Assembly: GCA_963732855.1 (NCBI GenBank)
Contig: CAVTBB010000002.1
Coordinates: forward strand, 434,001-498,000
Direction of reading: 5' to 3'
Length of the DNA: 64,000 nt
Source of the DNA: DASXVU01 sp963732855
Lineage (GTDB): Archaea; Thermoplasmatota; Thermoplasmata; Methanomassiliicoccales; UBA472
The notes beneath the pieces are model-generated. The model saw only the letters and a program-made list of their open reading frames with translations, had not been told where the DNA came from and did not search any database. Positions 9,011 through 18,685 of the stretch are shown here, one piece after another. Numbering within the stretch: the first letter of the stretch is position 1; the number at the start of each line of letters is the position of its first letter. Position numbers and translations under genes: made by a program.

Positions 9011-9565
9011 TCATTGGGAAAACAATCGAATCCGATGAGGAATATGCCAGAATATTTTTGATTCGGACCCTGCGTGTTACGGCACAATTGCGCTAGCAGG
9101 ACATGAACCTATTATTAACACACTTTACTCGACTTGATTCTATTGAGGAGGCAATGTGCTGGTATCCTTTTTCTTCAAGTAGGAAAAGTATATACGTGCA
9201 AATATAAAATGAAAAACCGATGTAAAATTAGGGGATACTAGCTCAGATGGTGGACAATGTGGAAGCTCCGCTGGTGAAATTCGACATACGTTGATCCGAG
9301 AATGGTTTGAATTTACAAGTTCTTGACCAAAAGGCCGTCGAGATCCTGCAATTTCCCGACCTCCAGCCTCGACCGTGGAGAAGAGAGCTCTTGTTGTCGA
9401 GAAACTCCCGATATGCCGATGCTTCGGCAGAATATTGTTTTATAGGAGTTCTAGGGTAGTAAAATATGGTGTTCGGGGTCGGTGACTCAACTTTCCTCCT
9501 AAGAAAAGTTTTTCGAATCCCCACCACATCGTCCTCCGAACACCAACCCCTACTCATTAGTATTT
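9011..9565. other. Intergenic region between mtaC and cca, with an inverted repeat
   Basis: No reading frame here has family character. The notable element is a perfect 9-bp inverted repeat, GGTGTTCGG at 9469-9477 and CCGAACACC at 9535-9543, enclosing 57 bases. It could form the closing stem of a small structured RNA or a long-looped terminator between the two divergent transcription units. Confidence 0.4.
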
Positions 9566-10933
9566 ATGACTAAAACATTAAGCGGAAGCCAAATGATAGA
9601 GGGGTGGATGTCCATTTTGAACGAGATAATATCGGCTGTCGTTCCGGATCAAGCCCTCCGAGAGGAAGTAGAGAAGGCTTCTGCTGACCTCGTCAGCATA
9701 GTAAGGGGAGAAGCCGCGTCCTATGGTATGGACCTGGACGTTCGTCTCGTAGGTTCGGTGGCTAAAGATACATATCTGGGGGATCCCGATATCGATGTAT
9801 TCATCCTTTTTCCTGAATCAACGTCCCGTGAGACCTTGGAGAGCGTAGGTCTGTCCATAGGGCGAAAGGCCGTCGAGGGCGAGGAGAGATACGCTGAGCA
9901 CCCATACATTCACGGGGTCTTCAAAGGGTTCCAGGTGGACCTCGTCCCCTGCTATAAGCTCGCCAATGCATTACATATCAAATCGGCAGTGGACCGGACA
10001 CCTTTCCATACCGATTATATCTTGACCAATCTAAGGCCCGAACAGCATGATCAGGTCCGACTGTTGAAGCAGTTCTTGAAAGGCATCGGAGTGTATGGGG
10101 CAGACGCAAAGGTCAGCGGCTTTTCCGGATATATCGCCGAGCTCCTGATACTGCGATACCACGATTTTGATGGCACGATCTCCGCAGGATCTGCCTGGAC
10201 CGCAGGGACCGTGCTTTCGTTGGCGGGAGAATCGGATGGAGGGTTCAGGACCCCCTTAGTATTCATTGATCCGGTCGATCGTAACCGCAACGTAGCCTCC
10301 GCCCTGTCCATGGATTCGTTTGCTACGTTTGTACGAGCCTGCGGACAATATACTATCCAGAACGATCGTCGATTCTTTTTCCCGAATCCTTTGGAAACGT
10401 TCGAAACCAATGAGATAGCCAAGAGGTTGGACAGATTGGGATCCAAGGTCGTGGCGGTGAGGGCGGAACGTCCCGACCTCACTGACGACAATCTATACCC
10501 ACAGATGCAAAGGACCTCGGAAGGACTGAACGGACTGCTGGACCAATACGGATTCAAGGTAATGGACCATACATACCTGGCAGGTGATGTGATTACCTTT
10601 GTCATCATGCTGGAGAGCGACAGACTGTCCGATTGCATGTTGCATCTGGGCCCCCCGGTATGGGTGGCCAACTCCGAGAAATTCCTGGAACGCTGGGAAG
10701 TGGAAGGGGCCAGCCCCCCATTTATCAAAGATGGCAGGTGGGCGGTCATGGCCGATAGGGAACACACCTATGCCTCGGACCTATTGCGGAGAAGATTCAA
10801 GGACGCGGCGCTCGGCAATTCATTCAGGAAGCTCGTCAGCATCGAAGTTTTCGATCATGATACGGTAAAGGATCATGGATTCGAAGAGGCCCTTACAAAG
10901 ATGCTAGATAAGAGATTTGCCTGGGAAAGATGA
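9566..10933 (+). CDS. cca: CCA-adding enzyme (archaeal class I tRNA nucleotidyltransferase)
   Basis: This enzyme adds or repairs the 3' CCA of tRNAs without a nucleic acid template. The 455-residue length and fold order match archaeal class I enzymes. The nucleotidyltransferase signature is GS at residues 63-64 (LVGSVAKDTYLG) followed by the metal-binding D-x-D at 75-77 (GDPDIDVF); a third catalytic Asp lies in FQVDLVP. The C-terminal part contains the tail domain that grips the tRNA elbow. It is convergent with the small membrane protein at 10953. Confidence 0.93.
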   Translation: MTKTLSGSQMIEGWMSILNEIISAVVPDQALREEVEKASADLVSIVRGEAASYGMDLDVRLVGSVAKDTYLGDPDIDVFILFPESTSRETLESVGLSIGRKAVEGEERYAEHPYIHGVFKGFQVDLVPCYKLANALHIKSAVDRTPFHTDYILTNLRPEQHDQVRLLKQFLKGIGVYGADAKVSGFSGYIAELLILRYHDFDGTISAGSAWTAGTVLSLAGESDGGFRTPLVFIDPVDRNRNVASALSMDSFATFVRACGQYTIQNDRRFFFPNPLETFETNEIAKRLDRLGSKVVAVRAERPDLTDDNLYPQMQRTSEGLNGLLDQYGFKVMDHTYLAGDVITFVIMLESDRLSDCMLHLGPPVWVANSEKFLERWEVEGASPPFIKDGRWAVMADREHTYASDLLRRRFKDAALGNSFRKLVSIEVFDHDTVKDHGFEEALTKMLDKRFAWER

Positions 10934-10952
10934 TTGCGGATCCTCCTTCCAT

Positions 10953-11309
10953 TTACGCGAATGGGGGATTCAGCATCAGGATCCACGTTCCCAGGTACAG
11001 GAAGAAGAACATGGCGATGTTGCCCAACCAGCCCTTCTTATCGATCTCGGCGGTGTTGATCTTGAATATCTGGTAGAAGAATTTCAATAAGTAAATACCG
11101 ACGAAGAACAGCAACAGCCCGACCAGTGGCGATATGGAGTTGGTAAGTCCGGCCACTATGCCGAATATTAAGCCCCAGACGAAGGACAGCATGGTGATCT
11201 TGGTTGCCCGGATATCTTTCTCGAGAAAGTCCTTCTCATCGAAGTCTGGAGGAACGAACTCGTATTGAGGTTCCTTCTTTTCCTCCTCCTTTCTCTTCTT
11301 TTGGGCCAT
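10953..11309 (-). CDS. Small integral membrane protein, unknown function
   Basis: A 118-residue protein that I cannot assign to a function. The first 35 residues are charged (lysine/glutamate-rich, presumably cytosolic). Three hydrophobic segments follow: about 39-57, 60-80 and 96-114, the first two closely spaced. It is monocistronic, convergent with cca. The layout resembles small conserved archaeal membrane proteins, but no catalytic motif is visible. Confidence 0.65.
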   Translation of the reverse strand: MAQKKRKEEEKKEPQYEFVPPDFDEKDFLEKDIRATKITMLSFVWGLIFGIVAGLTNSISPLVGLLLFFVGIYLLKFFYQIFKINTAEIDKKGWLGNIAMFFFLYLGTWILMLNPPFA

Positions 11310-11560
11310 GGAAATCCCCTAATCACAAGCCGCTAATAATATCTTTGCCCGATTAGCAACTGGCCTCACCAGCATCCATGGCCTCCATAACCTTGGGATA
11401 TTGGCAGGGTTATTGTCATAACCATGCTACTGGACGGTGGATCGTCCCTTTGCCGTTTGTTGTGAAAGATGTAGCAACGCCATTATAATCCTAAGGAATT
11501 TTTGAAATATAGGAATCTCGGTATTTTCGCCGCAATTCTTAACGAGTAAGAAGTAGCAAG
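11310..11560. other. Intergenic region, no gene seen
   Basis: The 250 bases between the small membrane protein and the SPFH remnant hold no clear gene. The missing N-terminal half of the SPFH gene is not recognisable here, so it was deleted rather than merely frameshifted. Confidence 0.4.
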
Positions 11561-12357
11561 TGGAACATCCGGATCAGGCCACAGAACGCGGCGTTCATAA
11601 TTGCCCGGTTCGGATCCGTCAAGAACCTGATCGAGCAAATAGTCCATCCTTTGATCGACCTTCTTTCCGTAACAAGGCCGGAGAGGAGAAGGCCATCAGC
11701 CTCATCATGAGCAGGACCGAGCTCCAGAGGTCAGCATTGGAATAGGCTCAACGAGAGTTCGAGGTCTACCGCGTGGAAGCACAGAACCTGCTCATCGCGT
11801 ACATCAAGGTGGACCAGGCACTTCTCGACACCCAAACCAAGAGGGAGATCGCGTTGCAGCAACAGGCCCAGTACCAGCAGGAGGCATTGGCCCAAGAGAA
11901 GCGAATCGAGGTCCAGTCAAAGGCGGCGAACGCCGACAAGCGGCCAGAGGTGGTGGGCGGCCATGTTATGTTATCGATCAAGATCGAGGAGGACAAGGCC
12001 GAGGCGAAGAGGAAACTCGCTGGAGGTGACAGGGACTTCAACAAGATCACCGCCGACGGCGAGAGCTACAAACTGAAGACCGTTGCCGATGGTAATGCAT
12101 ATGCCCAGCGCGAGGTCGGCAGGGGTATCGCCGACGCCTACCGGGCACAGGCGGAGGCCGTAGGCAGAGAGGCCACCGCGGCGATCAAGATCATGGACGA
12201 GGTCGGGATAAACAAGGTCAAGATCACTCCGGACATCATGATCTCCGGGTCGGCCGGCGATTCGGGTGCAATGCCCCTTTTCTCCACCTTCCTGGCCCAG
12301 ACCGTGGTCAAGAATTTGGAGACGAAGAAGGACCCGGAGCAGATTCCGAAGAACTGA
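11561..12357 (+). pseudogene. SPFH/band-7 (flotillin-like) protein, N-terminally truncated, frameshifted, with in-frame TAG
   Basis: SPFH proteins form membrane-associated scaffolds. Only the C-terminal half is left. One frame reads NIRIRPQNAAFIIARFGS..., then after a shift near 11665 another frame reads FRNKAGEEKAISLIMSR, meets TAG at 11743-11745 where relatives usually have Gln, and continues through EAQNLLIAYIKVDQALLDTQ and a long Ala/Glu/Gln-rich coiled coil to the stop. The C-terminal 194 residues are uninterrupted (from 11773). The N-terminal membrane anchor and most of the band-7 domain are missing. The TAG could in principle be read as pyrrolysine in this lineage, but with a frameshift nearby decay is likelier. 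Confidence 0.7.
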
Positions 12358-12541
12358 GACGCGCCTGGAACGCTAACCAATCTTCTTCCCTTTCCTTTTT
12401 CAGCTATTCTGATGAGGCGACCGATCTTTCTATTCGGGTGAGGCTCCATTAACACTTCCTGCACTGAATGCATTTTAGCGTCCAGAGAATCCTCCGGGAC
12501 ACCATGGAAGGGCTAAGTACTTTCGGACAACCCGTCATCAC

Positions 12542-12551
12542 CCTTTTAAAT
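12542..12551 (+). promoter_or_regulatory. TATA box of radA
   Basis: CCTTTTAAATA lies about 30-40 bases before the radA ATG, followed by a ribosome binding site (GAGGTAGGTG). This fits a short-leader transcript. Confidence 0.5.
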
Positions 12552-12582
12552 AGGGGTGCCATTAGCAGAGGTAGGTGCATCA

Positions 12583-13524
12583 ATGGCTGAGAAGAAGATA
12601 GAAGAGTTGCCTGGAGTTGGACCCGCAACTGCCGAAAAGCTGCGTGATGCCGGATATCAAGATCTTATGTCAATAGCAGTGGAGAACCCGAAGGTCCTCG
12701 CAGAGGTCTGCGAGATCGGAGAGGCGACCGCTGCAAAGATCATCGCCGCCGCGAAGGAGGCGGCCGATGTCGGTGGATTCGAGTCCGGAGACACAATACT
12801 AGAGAGAAGGAAGAACCTGAAGAGGTTGACCTCCTCGTCGAAAGCGTTCGACGATCTGCTCGGAGGCGGACTTGAATCCCAGGCGATCCATGAGTTCTTC
12901 GGCGAGTTCGGTAGCGGGAAGACCCAGATGATGTTCCAGCTAGCCGTGAATGCTACCATGCCGGTCTCGAAAGGAGGATTGGATGGAGATGTTGTCATCA
13001 TCGACACCGAGAACACATTCCGCCCGGAAAGGATCGTTCAGATCGCCAACGCGCAAGGCGTGGACCCGATGGAGACACTGCAGAGGATCCACGTGGCAAG
13101 GGCTTTCAACTCATCGCACCAGATGTTGCTGGTGGAGAAGGCCGCGGATATGGCGGTGAAAACCCCCATCAGACTGCTGATCGTCGACTCGTTGACCGCC
13201 CACTTCCGTTCCGAATATGTCGGCAGAGGCACATTGGCAGAGCGACAGGGACTGCTGAACAAGCACATGCACGACCTGCTCCGGTTCGGAGATGTCAGCA
13301 ACTCCGTGATCGCAGTGACGAACCAGGTGGCAGCCAAGCCGGACGCGTTCTTCGGGGACCCGACGAGGCCCGTTGGAGGCCATATCGTCGGGCACGCCTC
13401 GACCTTCCGAGTCTACCTGAGGAAGAGCAAGGGCGGCAAGCGTATAGCCCGGCTCATCGATTCCCCGAACCTGCCTGAAGCGGAGTGCGTTATCACCGTT
13501 TCAGAAGAAGGTATAAGGGACTGA
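12583..13524 (+). CDS. radA: DNA repair and recombination protein RadA
   Basis: RadA is the archaeal RecA/Rad51 recombinase that forms filaments on single-stranded DNA and drives strand exchange. The 313-residue protein has an N-terminal helix-hairpin-helix domain (LPGVGPATAEKL, residues 9-20), Walker A GEFGSGKTQ (107-115), Walker B LLIVDS and the L2 DNA-binding loop around PTRPVGGHIVGHAS. The ATG at 12583 is preferred to one 27 bases earlier because it gives the typical N-terminus and sits behind a good ribosome binding site. Confidence 0.96.
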   Translation: MAEKKIEELPGVGPATAEKLRDAGYQDLMSIAVENPKVLAEVCEIGEATAAKIIAAAKEAADVGGFESGDTILERRKNLKRLTSSSKAFDDLLGGGLESQAIHEFFGEFGSGKTQMMFQLAVNATMPVSKGGLDGDVVIIDTENTFRPERIVQIANAQGVDPMETLQRIHVARAFNSSHQMLLVEKAADMAVKTPIRLLIVDSLTAHFRSEYVGRGTLAERQGLLNKHMHDLLRFGDVSNSVIAVTNQVAAKPDAFFGDPTRPVGGHIVGHASTFRVYLRKSKGGKRIARLIDSPNLPEAECVITVSEEGIRD

Positions 13525-13543
13525 TGCTTGACCCAAGCATCCG

Positions 13544-14564
13544 ATGATCGATCCCGAAAACACCAACCTCTCCCCCTTCCTTTTTGAACTGTCGGGGGAG
13601 CATCCCACCCTTCCATCAGCTGAGGCAATAGCCTGTGTGGAAGCGGAGTGCCCGAACTATGTGGAGTCCGGTTCGGGACCGGGGTACCGGCTTTTCCATT
13701 TTGATCGGGCGAACGCATCTCGGATAGCTGATAGGATCGCGCTAACCCACAGGATGGGCAGGTATCTGGGCAGCTGCGATAAGCATGACATAGTGAGGTT
13801 CCTTTCGGAAATCGAGCTACCGGAGGGGAGTGTTTCTGTCCGGGCCAAACGATTCGAGAACAACCAACCGGACATCGAAATCCCCGCACTTGTGAATAAA
13901 TGTGGAAGTTCCCTGACCAAGGACCGAGCAGTAAACCTGGAGAATCCGGATGTACCAATACGGATCCTGATCTCGGACAGATTGCATTTCTACATAGGGG
14001 ATCTCGAGGTCGACCGCAAGCAATTCGATATAAGGAAAGTGGGGGAACGTCCGTTCTTATCACCCATCTCTTTGCACCCGCGATATGCCAGAACGCTGGT
14101 GAACCTTACTCGGGTCAAACGTGGTCAGACCGTTCTAGACCCGTTCTGGCACTGGAGGCATTCTCATCGAGGCTTCGATGATCGGCGCGAAGGTGCTCGG
14201 CTCTGACATAGCGGAGGATATGGCTAGCGGATGCGTATCTAACCTAAACCATTTTCAGGCCCAGTTCGAACGGGTCGACGTGTCGGACATTGGAGACATC
14301 GCGAGCGTGTTCGGAAAAGTTGACGTTGTGGCGACCGACCCGCCCTATGGACGTTCGGCCAGCCTCTGGAAGGAGGGCAAGTCCTCGCTCTACGGGAGGG
14401 CGATGGATGCTTTCGTAGAAATTGTCAAACCCGGAGGAAGGGTCGGGGTCGTCTTCCCCGCACCTTTAGATCATGCCAGGGAAGGACTCGTCCAAACTGA
14501 ATCGCACATACAAAGGGTGCACCGATCATTATCCCGCCATTATTGCCTATTTACAAGGCTATAG
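13544..14564 (+). CDS. tRNA (guanine(10)-N2)-dimethyltransferase (Trm-G10/Trm11 type), frameshifted
   Basis: Archaeal Trm-G10 methylates G10 of tRNAs. The N-terminal THUMP-containing half (13544 to about 14150) ends in the SAM-binding motif VLDPF; the second half resumes in another frame as GTGGILIEASMIGAKVLG and includes the catalytic DPPYG. The break falls in the sequence TTCTGGCACTGG, where relatives have DPFxGTGG, so two bases appear to be missing. A stand-alone C-terminal reading starts at 14178. Both halves are otherwise intact, so a sequencing error or recent mutation is likely. It follows radA by 19 bases and is convergent with the site-2 protease, overlapping it by 14 bases. Confidence 0.78.
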
Positions 14565-15997
14565 TCACGTTCAAGTTGAATTGGCTCTTGAATGAGGGAT
14601 CGCTCGTAGCGAATAATGGCAGGGAGCGGGTGGTCGGTTGCGCCGAGGACAGCGCCGTGGCCCTCACCAGCACCGTTGAACTTCCTTGGTAAGGGAGGTC
14701 GAAGGTCAGCTGTGACGTTCCGTTCCCAGAAATGGCATTGTCCGCATACACATAAGCGGCCAACCCCTCCCAGGCTTGTAGGTTCACCGTGATCGTTTCA
14801 TTGGTGTTCCCGGTGTTGTTCACCCAGATATGGAAATCGGCAGCGCCCCCTGGAACAATGGTAGCGTTCTCTGGCCCATTGATATGCATGCTGAAGCTGA
14901 AATCGTTCGGCTCTATGGACAACGGGACCGGCACGAAAGTTACCATCAACAGGGCTATCCCGATCGCACCCAACACGGTCCTCCTGGCGCCCAGCTTAGA
15001 AAGGTCATTGAGCGGCGCCGGATGCCTGAGTCCGAGGAAGAAGATCAGTACCGCGAAAAGCAGCCAGCCCGAGTAGACCATGATGCCCATCATGAAGAGC
15101 GCGGCGACCGTGATGTAGCTTAGGTATCGAGAGTTCTCCCCCAATAGACCCCTGGCGACATGCCCGCCGTCCAATTGACCGGCTGGTAGCAGATTGATCG
15201 CGGTGACGAACAAGCCTACCCAACCGGCGAATGCCAGTGGGTGCATGATCAGCATTCCCGGAAATGGGAAAGAACTCGGAAAGTGTGTAGGAAAGCAGTG
15301 ATGCCATAGTGCTGGCTAGCCCGCCCGGCCCGCCCGTGATTAAGTGCGGGGATTGTTGTGTGAGCACCATGCCGAAGAGGAAGACCGGGATGGCGACGAG
15401 CAGACCGGCGATAGGGCCAGAGATGCCGATATCTACCAGCGCCTTGCGGTTCGGTATCGGGTCGCGGATGGAAATGAAAGCCCCGAAGGTCCCTAGAGGA
15501 GGGATCGAGGGAATGAAGAACGGCAACGACGCGGCCACACCGTGCCTCTTCGCGGCTATATAGTGAGCTAGTTCGTGCACGCCCAGGATCGTCATCAGCG
15601 GGATGGCGAAGAACAAGGCCCCCATGGCAATAACCTCGAGAGTGAGAAAGTTGGACGCGTTCACGTACGCCGCCCAGAGGAACGCGCCTGCGAGAACCGT
15701 CGTGATGGAGGTGATGGCGAGGAGGATTACGTTTGTCCATACCCCCATACGGTTGCGCTCCCCCTTTCTGACCACGGTGATCGAATATTCACCACCGTTG
15801 TGGGCCAGGAATGGAATGAACTTTTTCTCGTTCATCTCCTTGCGCATTCTTTCGAAACTGGCTTCTATCGTGGCGGTGTCTGGACTGATAAATATCTGAA
15901 CAGACTGGGCACTGACCTTGACGTCATAGATCGGAAAATACTTGCCGACCATTGCCCTGAGAAGTTCAATCTCTGCCGCCACGTCTGTGGGGACCAT
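14551..15997 (-). CDS. Site-2 protease family (M50) membrane metalloprotease with extracellular tail, frameshifted
   Basis: An intramembrane zinc protease. The first frame (from 15997) has an N-terminal soluble domain of about 90 residues, two membrane helices and the zinc motif HELAH (in GVHELAHYIAA). The second frame holds the other half of the active site, NLLPAGQLDGGH, then further helices and a C-terminal beta-sandwich domain of about 110 residues, probably outside the membrane. The frame changes near 15255 by one base. An ATG at 15997 lies about 25 bases after a TATA-like TTAATATG and is probably a leaderless start; a TTG lies five codons earlier. Confidence 0.78.
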
Positions 15998-16076
15998 GAA
16001 CGACCCTATCAAGAGTGCTCATATTAACATTTTCGTAGCAACAACGTATAGGCGGAAGGTCACCTGGCTCCCTGTT

Positions 16077-16259
16077 TTAACCTTGTAAATGGGCCCCGCA
16101 GGACTCGCATTCACCCTTATCCTTGTTATTGTACATACCACAGGTCGGGCAACGGACGGTCTGGGAGTCCTTCATCATGATGAACTTGGTGCTCCCGCAC
16201 TTCTTGCATATGCGTTCACCCGAATCAGTGACCTCGCCGCACTTGACGCACTCTCTCAT
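16077..16259 (-). CDS. Small double zinc-ribbon protein
   Basis: A 60-residue protein with four C-x-x-C pairs (CVKC, CKKC, CPTC, CESC), i.e. two zinc ribbons with little else. Such proteins are common in archaea, and functions range from transcription to translation; none can be named here. A TATA-like CTTTTATT lies about 25 bases upstream on the minus strand. Confidence 0.75.
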   Translation of the reverse strand: MRECVKCGEVTDSGERICKKCGSTKFIMMKDSQTVRCPTCGMYNNKDKGECESCGAHLQG

Positions 16260-16389
16260 GCTATATGCTTCTGACCCGATGGAATAAAAGGGTTCTCATA
16301 ATGAGGTATGACCCCGTGATCGTCCATGTCACTAAATCATGACGCCGGTCATGGATAAGCCTTAATTAGACCAACCCCAATCCTGCGAC

Positions 16390-17205
16390 GTGAACCGGAT
16401 AGTCCAGTTGTTCCGTTTGGGCAACTGCCTTATGGGTATCGTCGGTCTCCTGATGAGCGTGCTAATAGCCACGGGAACCGCGATAACGGATTACTGGGCG
16501 GACCTCATTCCGGCAGCTTTCGTTGTCTTCTTCTTCGTGGCCGCGGGCAATTCACTGAACGACTACATGGACCAAGAGGTGGACAAGGTAGCCCACCCGG
16601 AAAGGCCGATACCCTCTGGGAAGATGCGGCCGAACACCGCCCGGACCATCTCGATCTATTGCTTCGCCGCCGCGCTGATCGCTTCCTTCTTCCTCAGGCT
16701 CGAGGCGACACTGGTCGTGGTCGTGGCGATGGCTCTGATGCTGGCTTACGAACTGAGCACGAAAAAGAAAGGATTCTCCGGCAATCTGACCATCGGCCTG
16801 CTAACCGGGATGCTCTTTGTTTTCGGCGGTTCCGTCGTTGGCATGGTGGACAAGACCATCGTCATCGCCCTGATGGCCGGATTGGCCACCCTCGGGCGGG
16901 AGATCGTCAAGGACATCCAGGACATGGAAGCCGATTTCGACCGGAAAACACTTCCCAAGCGGATCGGCAAGAGAAATGCAGGCATAGTGGGCAGCGTTGC
17001 ATTCGTCACCGCGGTCGCATTGAGCCCGGTGCCCTACCTGACCAACGTGTTCGGTCAAGGATATCTGTTGGTGGTCCTTGCCGCCGATGCAATATTTATA
17101 TACTGTTCAATTGTTCATTTTCGAAATCCGACCAGGGGTCAGCAGCTAGCTAAATATGGAATGCTGGTCGCCCTAGTGGCCTTCCTAGTAGGAGGAATCC
17201 AATGA
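16390..17205 (+). CDS. UbiA prenyltransferase, digeranylgeranylglyceryl phosphate synthase
   Basis: This 271-residue membrane enzyme probably attaches the second geranylgeranyl chain to GGGP, the second ether-bond step of archaeal lipid synthesis. It has about eight to nine hydrophobic segments and the prenyl diphosphate/Mg motif NDYMDQEVDKVAHPERPIPS (residues about 57-76), with a second Asp-rich loop KDIQDMEADFDRKTLP. It starts at a GTG, with a TATA-like CTTAATTAG about 25 bases upstream, so it is probably leaderless. It overlaps the GGGP synthase gene by four bases (ATGA), which supports the assignment. Confidence 0.88.
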   Translation: MNRIVQLFRLGNCLMGIVGLLMSVLIATGTAITDYWADLIPAAFVVFFFVAAGNSLNDYMDQEVDKVAHPERPIPSGKMRPNTARTISIYCFAAALIASFFLRLEATLVVVVAMALMLAYELSTKKKGFSGNLTIGLLTGMLFVFGGSVVGMVDKTIVIALMAGLATLGREIVKDIQDMEADFDRKTLPKRIGKRNAGIVGSVAFVTAVALSPVPYLTNVFGQGYLLVVLAADAIFIYCSIVHFRNPTRGQQLAKYGMLVALVAFLVGGIQ

Positions 17206-17936
17206 AAGTCATCGAGTATCTTCGGGAAAAGGTCCAGAAAGGGACAGTACACATGACGCTGATCGACCCCGCCAAACAGGAACCGGATCAGGCGGGGGAC
17301 ATCGCTTCAGCAGCGGATGGGTTTGGCACCGATGCTATCATGGTCGGCGGTTCCACCGGCATCACCCAGGAGAACTTGGACGCAACCATTCTGGCCATCA
17401 AGAAGTGCACTAGGCTGCCGGTCATTTACTTTCCCAGCGGTGCGCACGCCATTTCCCCTTACAGCGATGCCATCTACTTCATGAGCATGCTCAACAGCCG
17501 CAATGTGAAGATGATCATCGGCGAACAGGTGGCCGCCGCACGGATCGTCAAGAAGCTCGGACTGGAGCCAGTTTCCATGGGCTACATCATCATCGAGCCA
17601 GGCATGAAGGTGGGAGAGGTCGGGGAGGCCGATGTGATAAAACGTGATGATCCAAAGACGGCAGTCTCATATTCTCTGGCCGCGGAGTACATGGGCATGC
17701 AACTGGTGTACCTAGAGGCGGGAAGCGGCGCTCCCTCACCCGTTCCCAGCGAGATCATTGGCGAGGTCCGAAAGAACATTACGGTACCTTTGATCGTCGG
17801 AGGCGGCATCAGGGAGCCAGAGCAGGCTGCCATGGTCAGGGAGGCCGGCGCAAACATCATAGTGACCGGCACGGTGGTCGAGAACGGCGAATACCAGGAT
17901 AAGCTGAAGGCCATCATCCACGCGGTCAAAGGCTGA
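17202..17936 (+). CDS. Geranylgeranylglyceryl phosphate synthase
   Basis: GGGP synthase makes the first ether bond of archaeal lipids from sn-glycerol-1-phosphate and geranylgeranyl diphosphate. The 244-residue TIM-barrel shows LIDPAKQ, MVGGSTG, YFPSG, the long YLEAGSGAPSPV and the phosphate-binding GGGIRE motifs. It is translationally coupled to the UbiA gene, which catalyses the next step, so the two consecutive steps of ether-lipid synthesis form one operon. Confidence 0.94.
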   Translation: MKVIEYLREKVQKGTVHMTLIDPAKQEPDQAGDIASAADGFGTDAIMVGGSTGITQENLDATILAIKKCTRLPVIYFPSGAHAISPYSDAIYFMSMLNSRNVKMIIGEQVAAARIVKKLGLEPVSMGYIIIEPGMKVGEVGEADVIKRDDPKTAVSYSLAAEYMGMQLVYLEAGSGAPSPVPSEIIGEVRKNITVPLIVGGGIREPEQAAMVREAGANIIVTGTVVENGEYQDKLKAIIHAVKG

Positions 17937-18029
17937 TCAGGCCATTCATATTGTCATAAAGGATCCCGAGAATGCGGCAAGGGAGTCCTCAGCCACCAAT
18001 ATCGGCGTCAGTTGGATGTCTGGGAGAGG

Positions 18030-18620
18030 CTAGACCATTTTGAGCAGCATCTCGTGTATCCGGGTGTCATCGGACAGCTCCGGATGGAAGGATAGTGCAA
18101 GCAGGTTGTCCTGCCTGGCCATGACTACGCAGGAAGAGTGCATTGCCAATGGTTCGCAATTGCCCCAAACCTTGGTTATCAGCGGCGCCCGGATGAACAC
18201 CGCCGGGAATGGAGAATCCAAGCCTTTGATGTCCAGCATATCCTCGAAGGATTCCCGCTGCCGCCCGAAGGCGTTTCGATCGACCGCCATGTCCATTAGC
18301 TTGAGGAGCTCGGTATCCGTCTTCTCCACTTGGTCGTCCCCCTCCTTTGAGAGCAGGACACATCCCGCGCAGGTTCCCATGATCGGCAGACCATCGTTCG
18401 CCAGGTCGATGATCCGGTCGAAAAGGTCGAACCTGCGCAGTAGCTTCGATATGGTGGTGCTCTCCCCTCCGGGTAATACCAGGCAGGAGATGGCCTCCAG
18501 ATCCTTGGGATTCTTGATCGATCTCACACTGCCCTCAAGACCGAGGTTAGCCATCGCTACCTTCAGCGCCGCAATGTGCTCTGGAGCTGCTCCCTGAACC
18601 GAAATCACACCTGCCCTCAT
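18030..18620 (-). CDS. pdxT: Pyridoxal 5'-phosphate synthase glutaminase subunit PdxT
   Basis: PdxT releases ammonia from glutamine and passes it to PdxS for synthesis of pyridoxal phosphate. The 196-residue class I glutamine amidotransferase shows VLPGGEST, the nucleophile region GTCAGCVLL, RAPLI and the catalytic HPEL near the end. It ends in TAG. PdxS is not in this window. A TATA-like ATTAATTACG lies about 30 bases before the ATG. Confidence 0.92.
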   Translation of the reverse strand: MRAGVISVQGAAPEHIAALKVAMANLGLEGSVRSIKNPKDLEAISCLVLPGGESTTISKLLRRFDLFDRIIDLANDGLPIMGTCAGCVLLSKEGDDQVEKTDTELLKLMDMAVDRNAFGRQRESFEDMLDIKGLDSPFPAVFIRAPLITKVWGNCEPLAMHSSCVVMARQDNLLALSFHPELSDDTRIHEMLLKMV

Positions 18621-18685
18621 ATCTTCAACTCTCGATTAACGATGTCGTAATTAATCATTGCCAAAATAGAGCAAAAGTGGTCGCA

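Noticed and set aside
9231..9300. Stretch beginning GGGGATACTAGCTCAGATGG that looks like a tRNA 5' half
   Set aside because: No matching acceptor, anticodon or T arm follows, so it does not fold as a tRNA.
9243..9557. 104-residue minus-strand open frame in the mtaC-cca gap
   Set aside because: Composition is not protein-like, there is no ribosome binding site, and it spans the inverted repeat.
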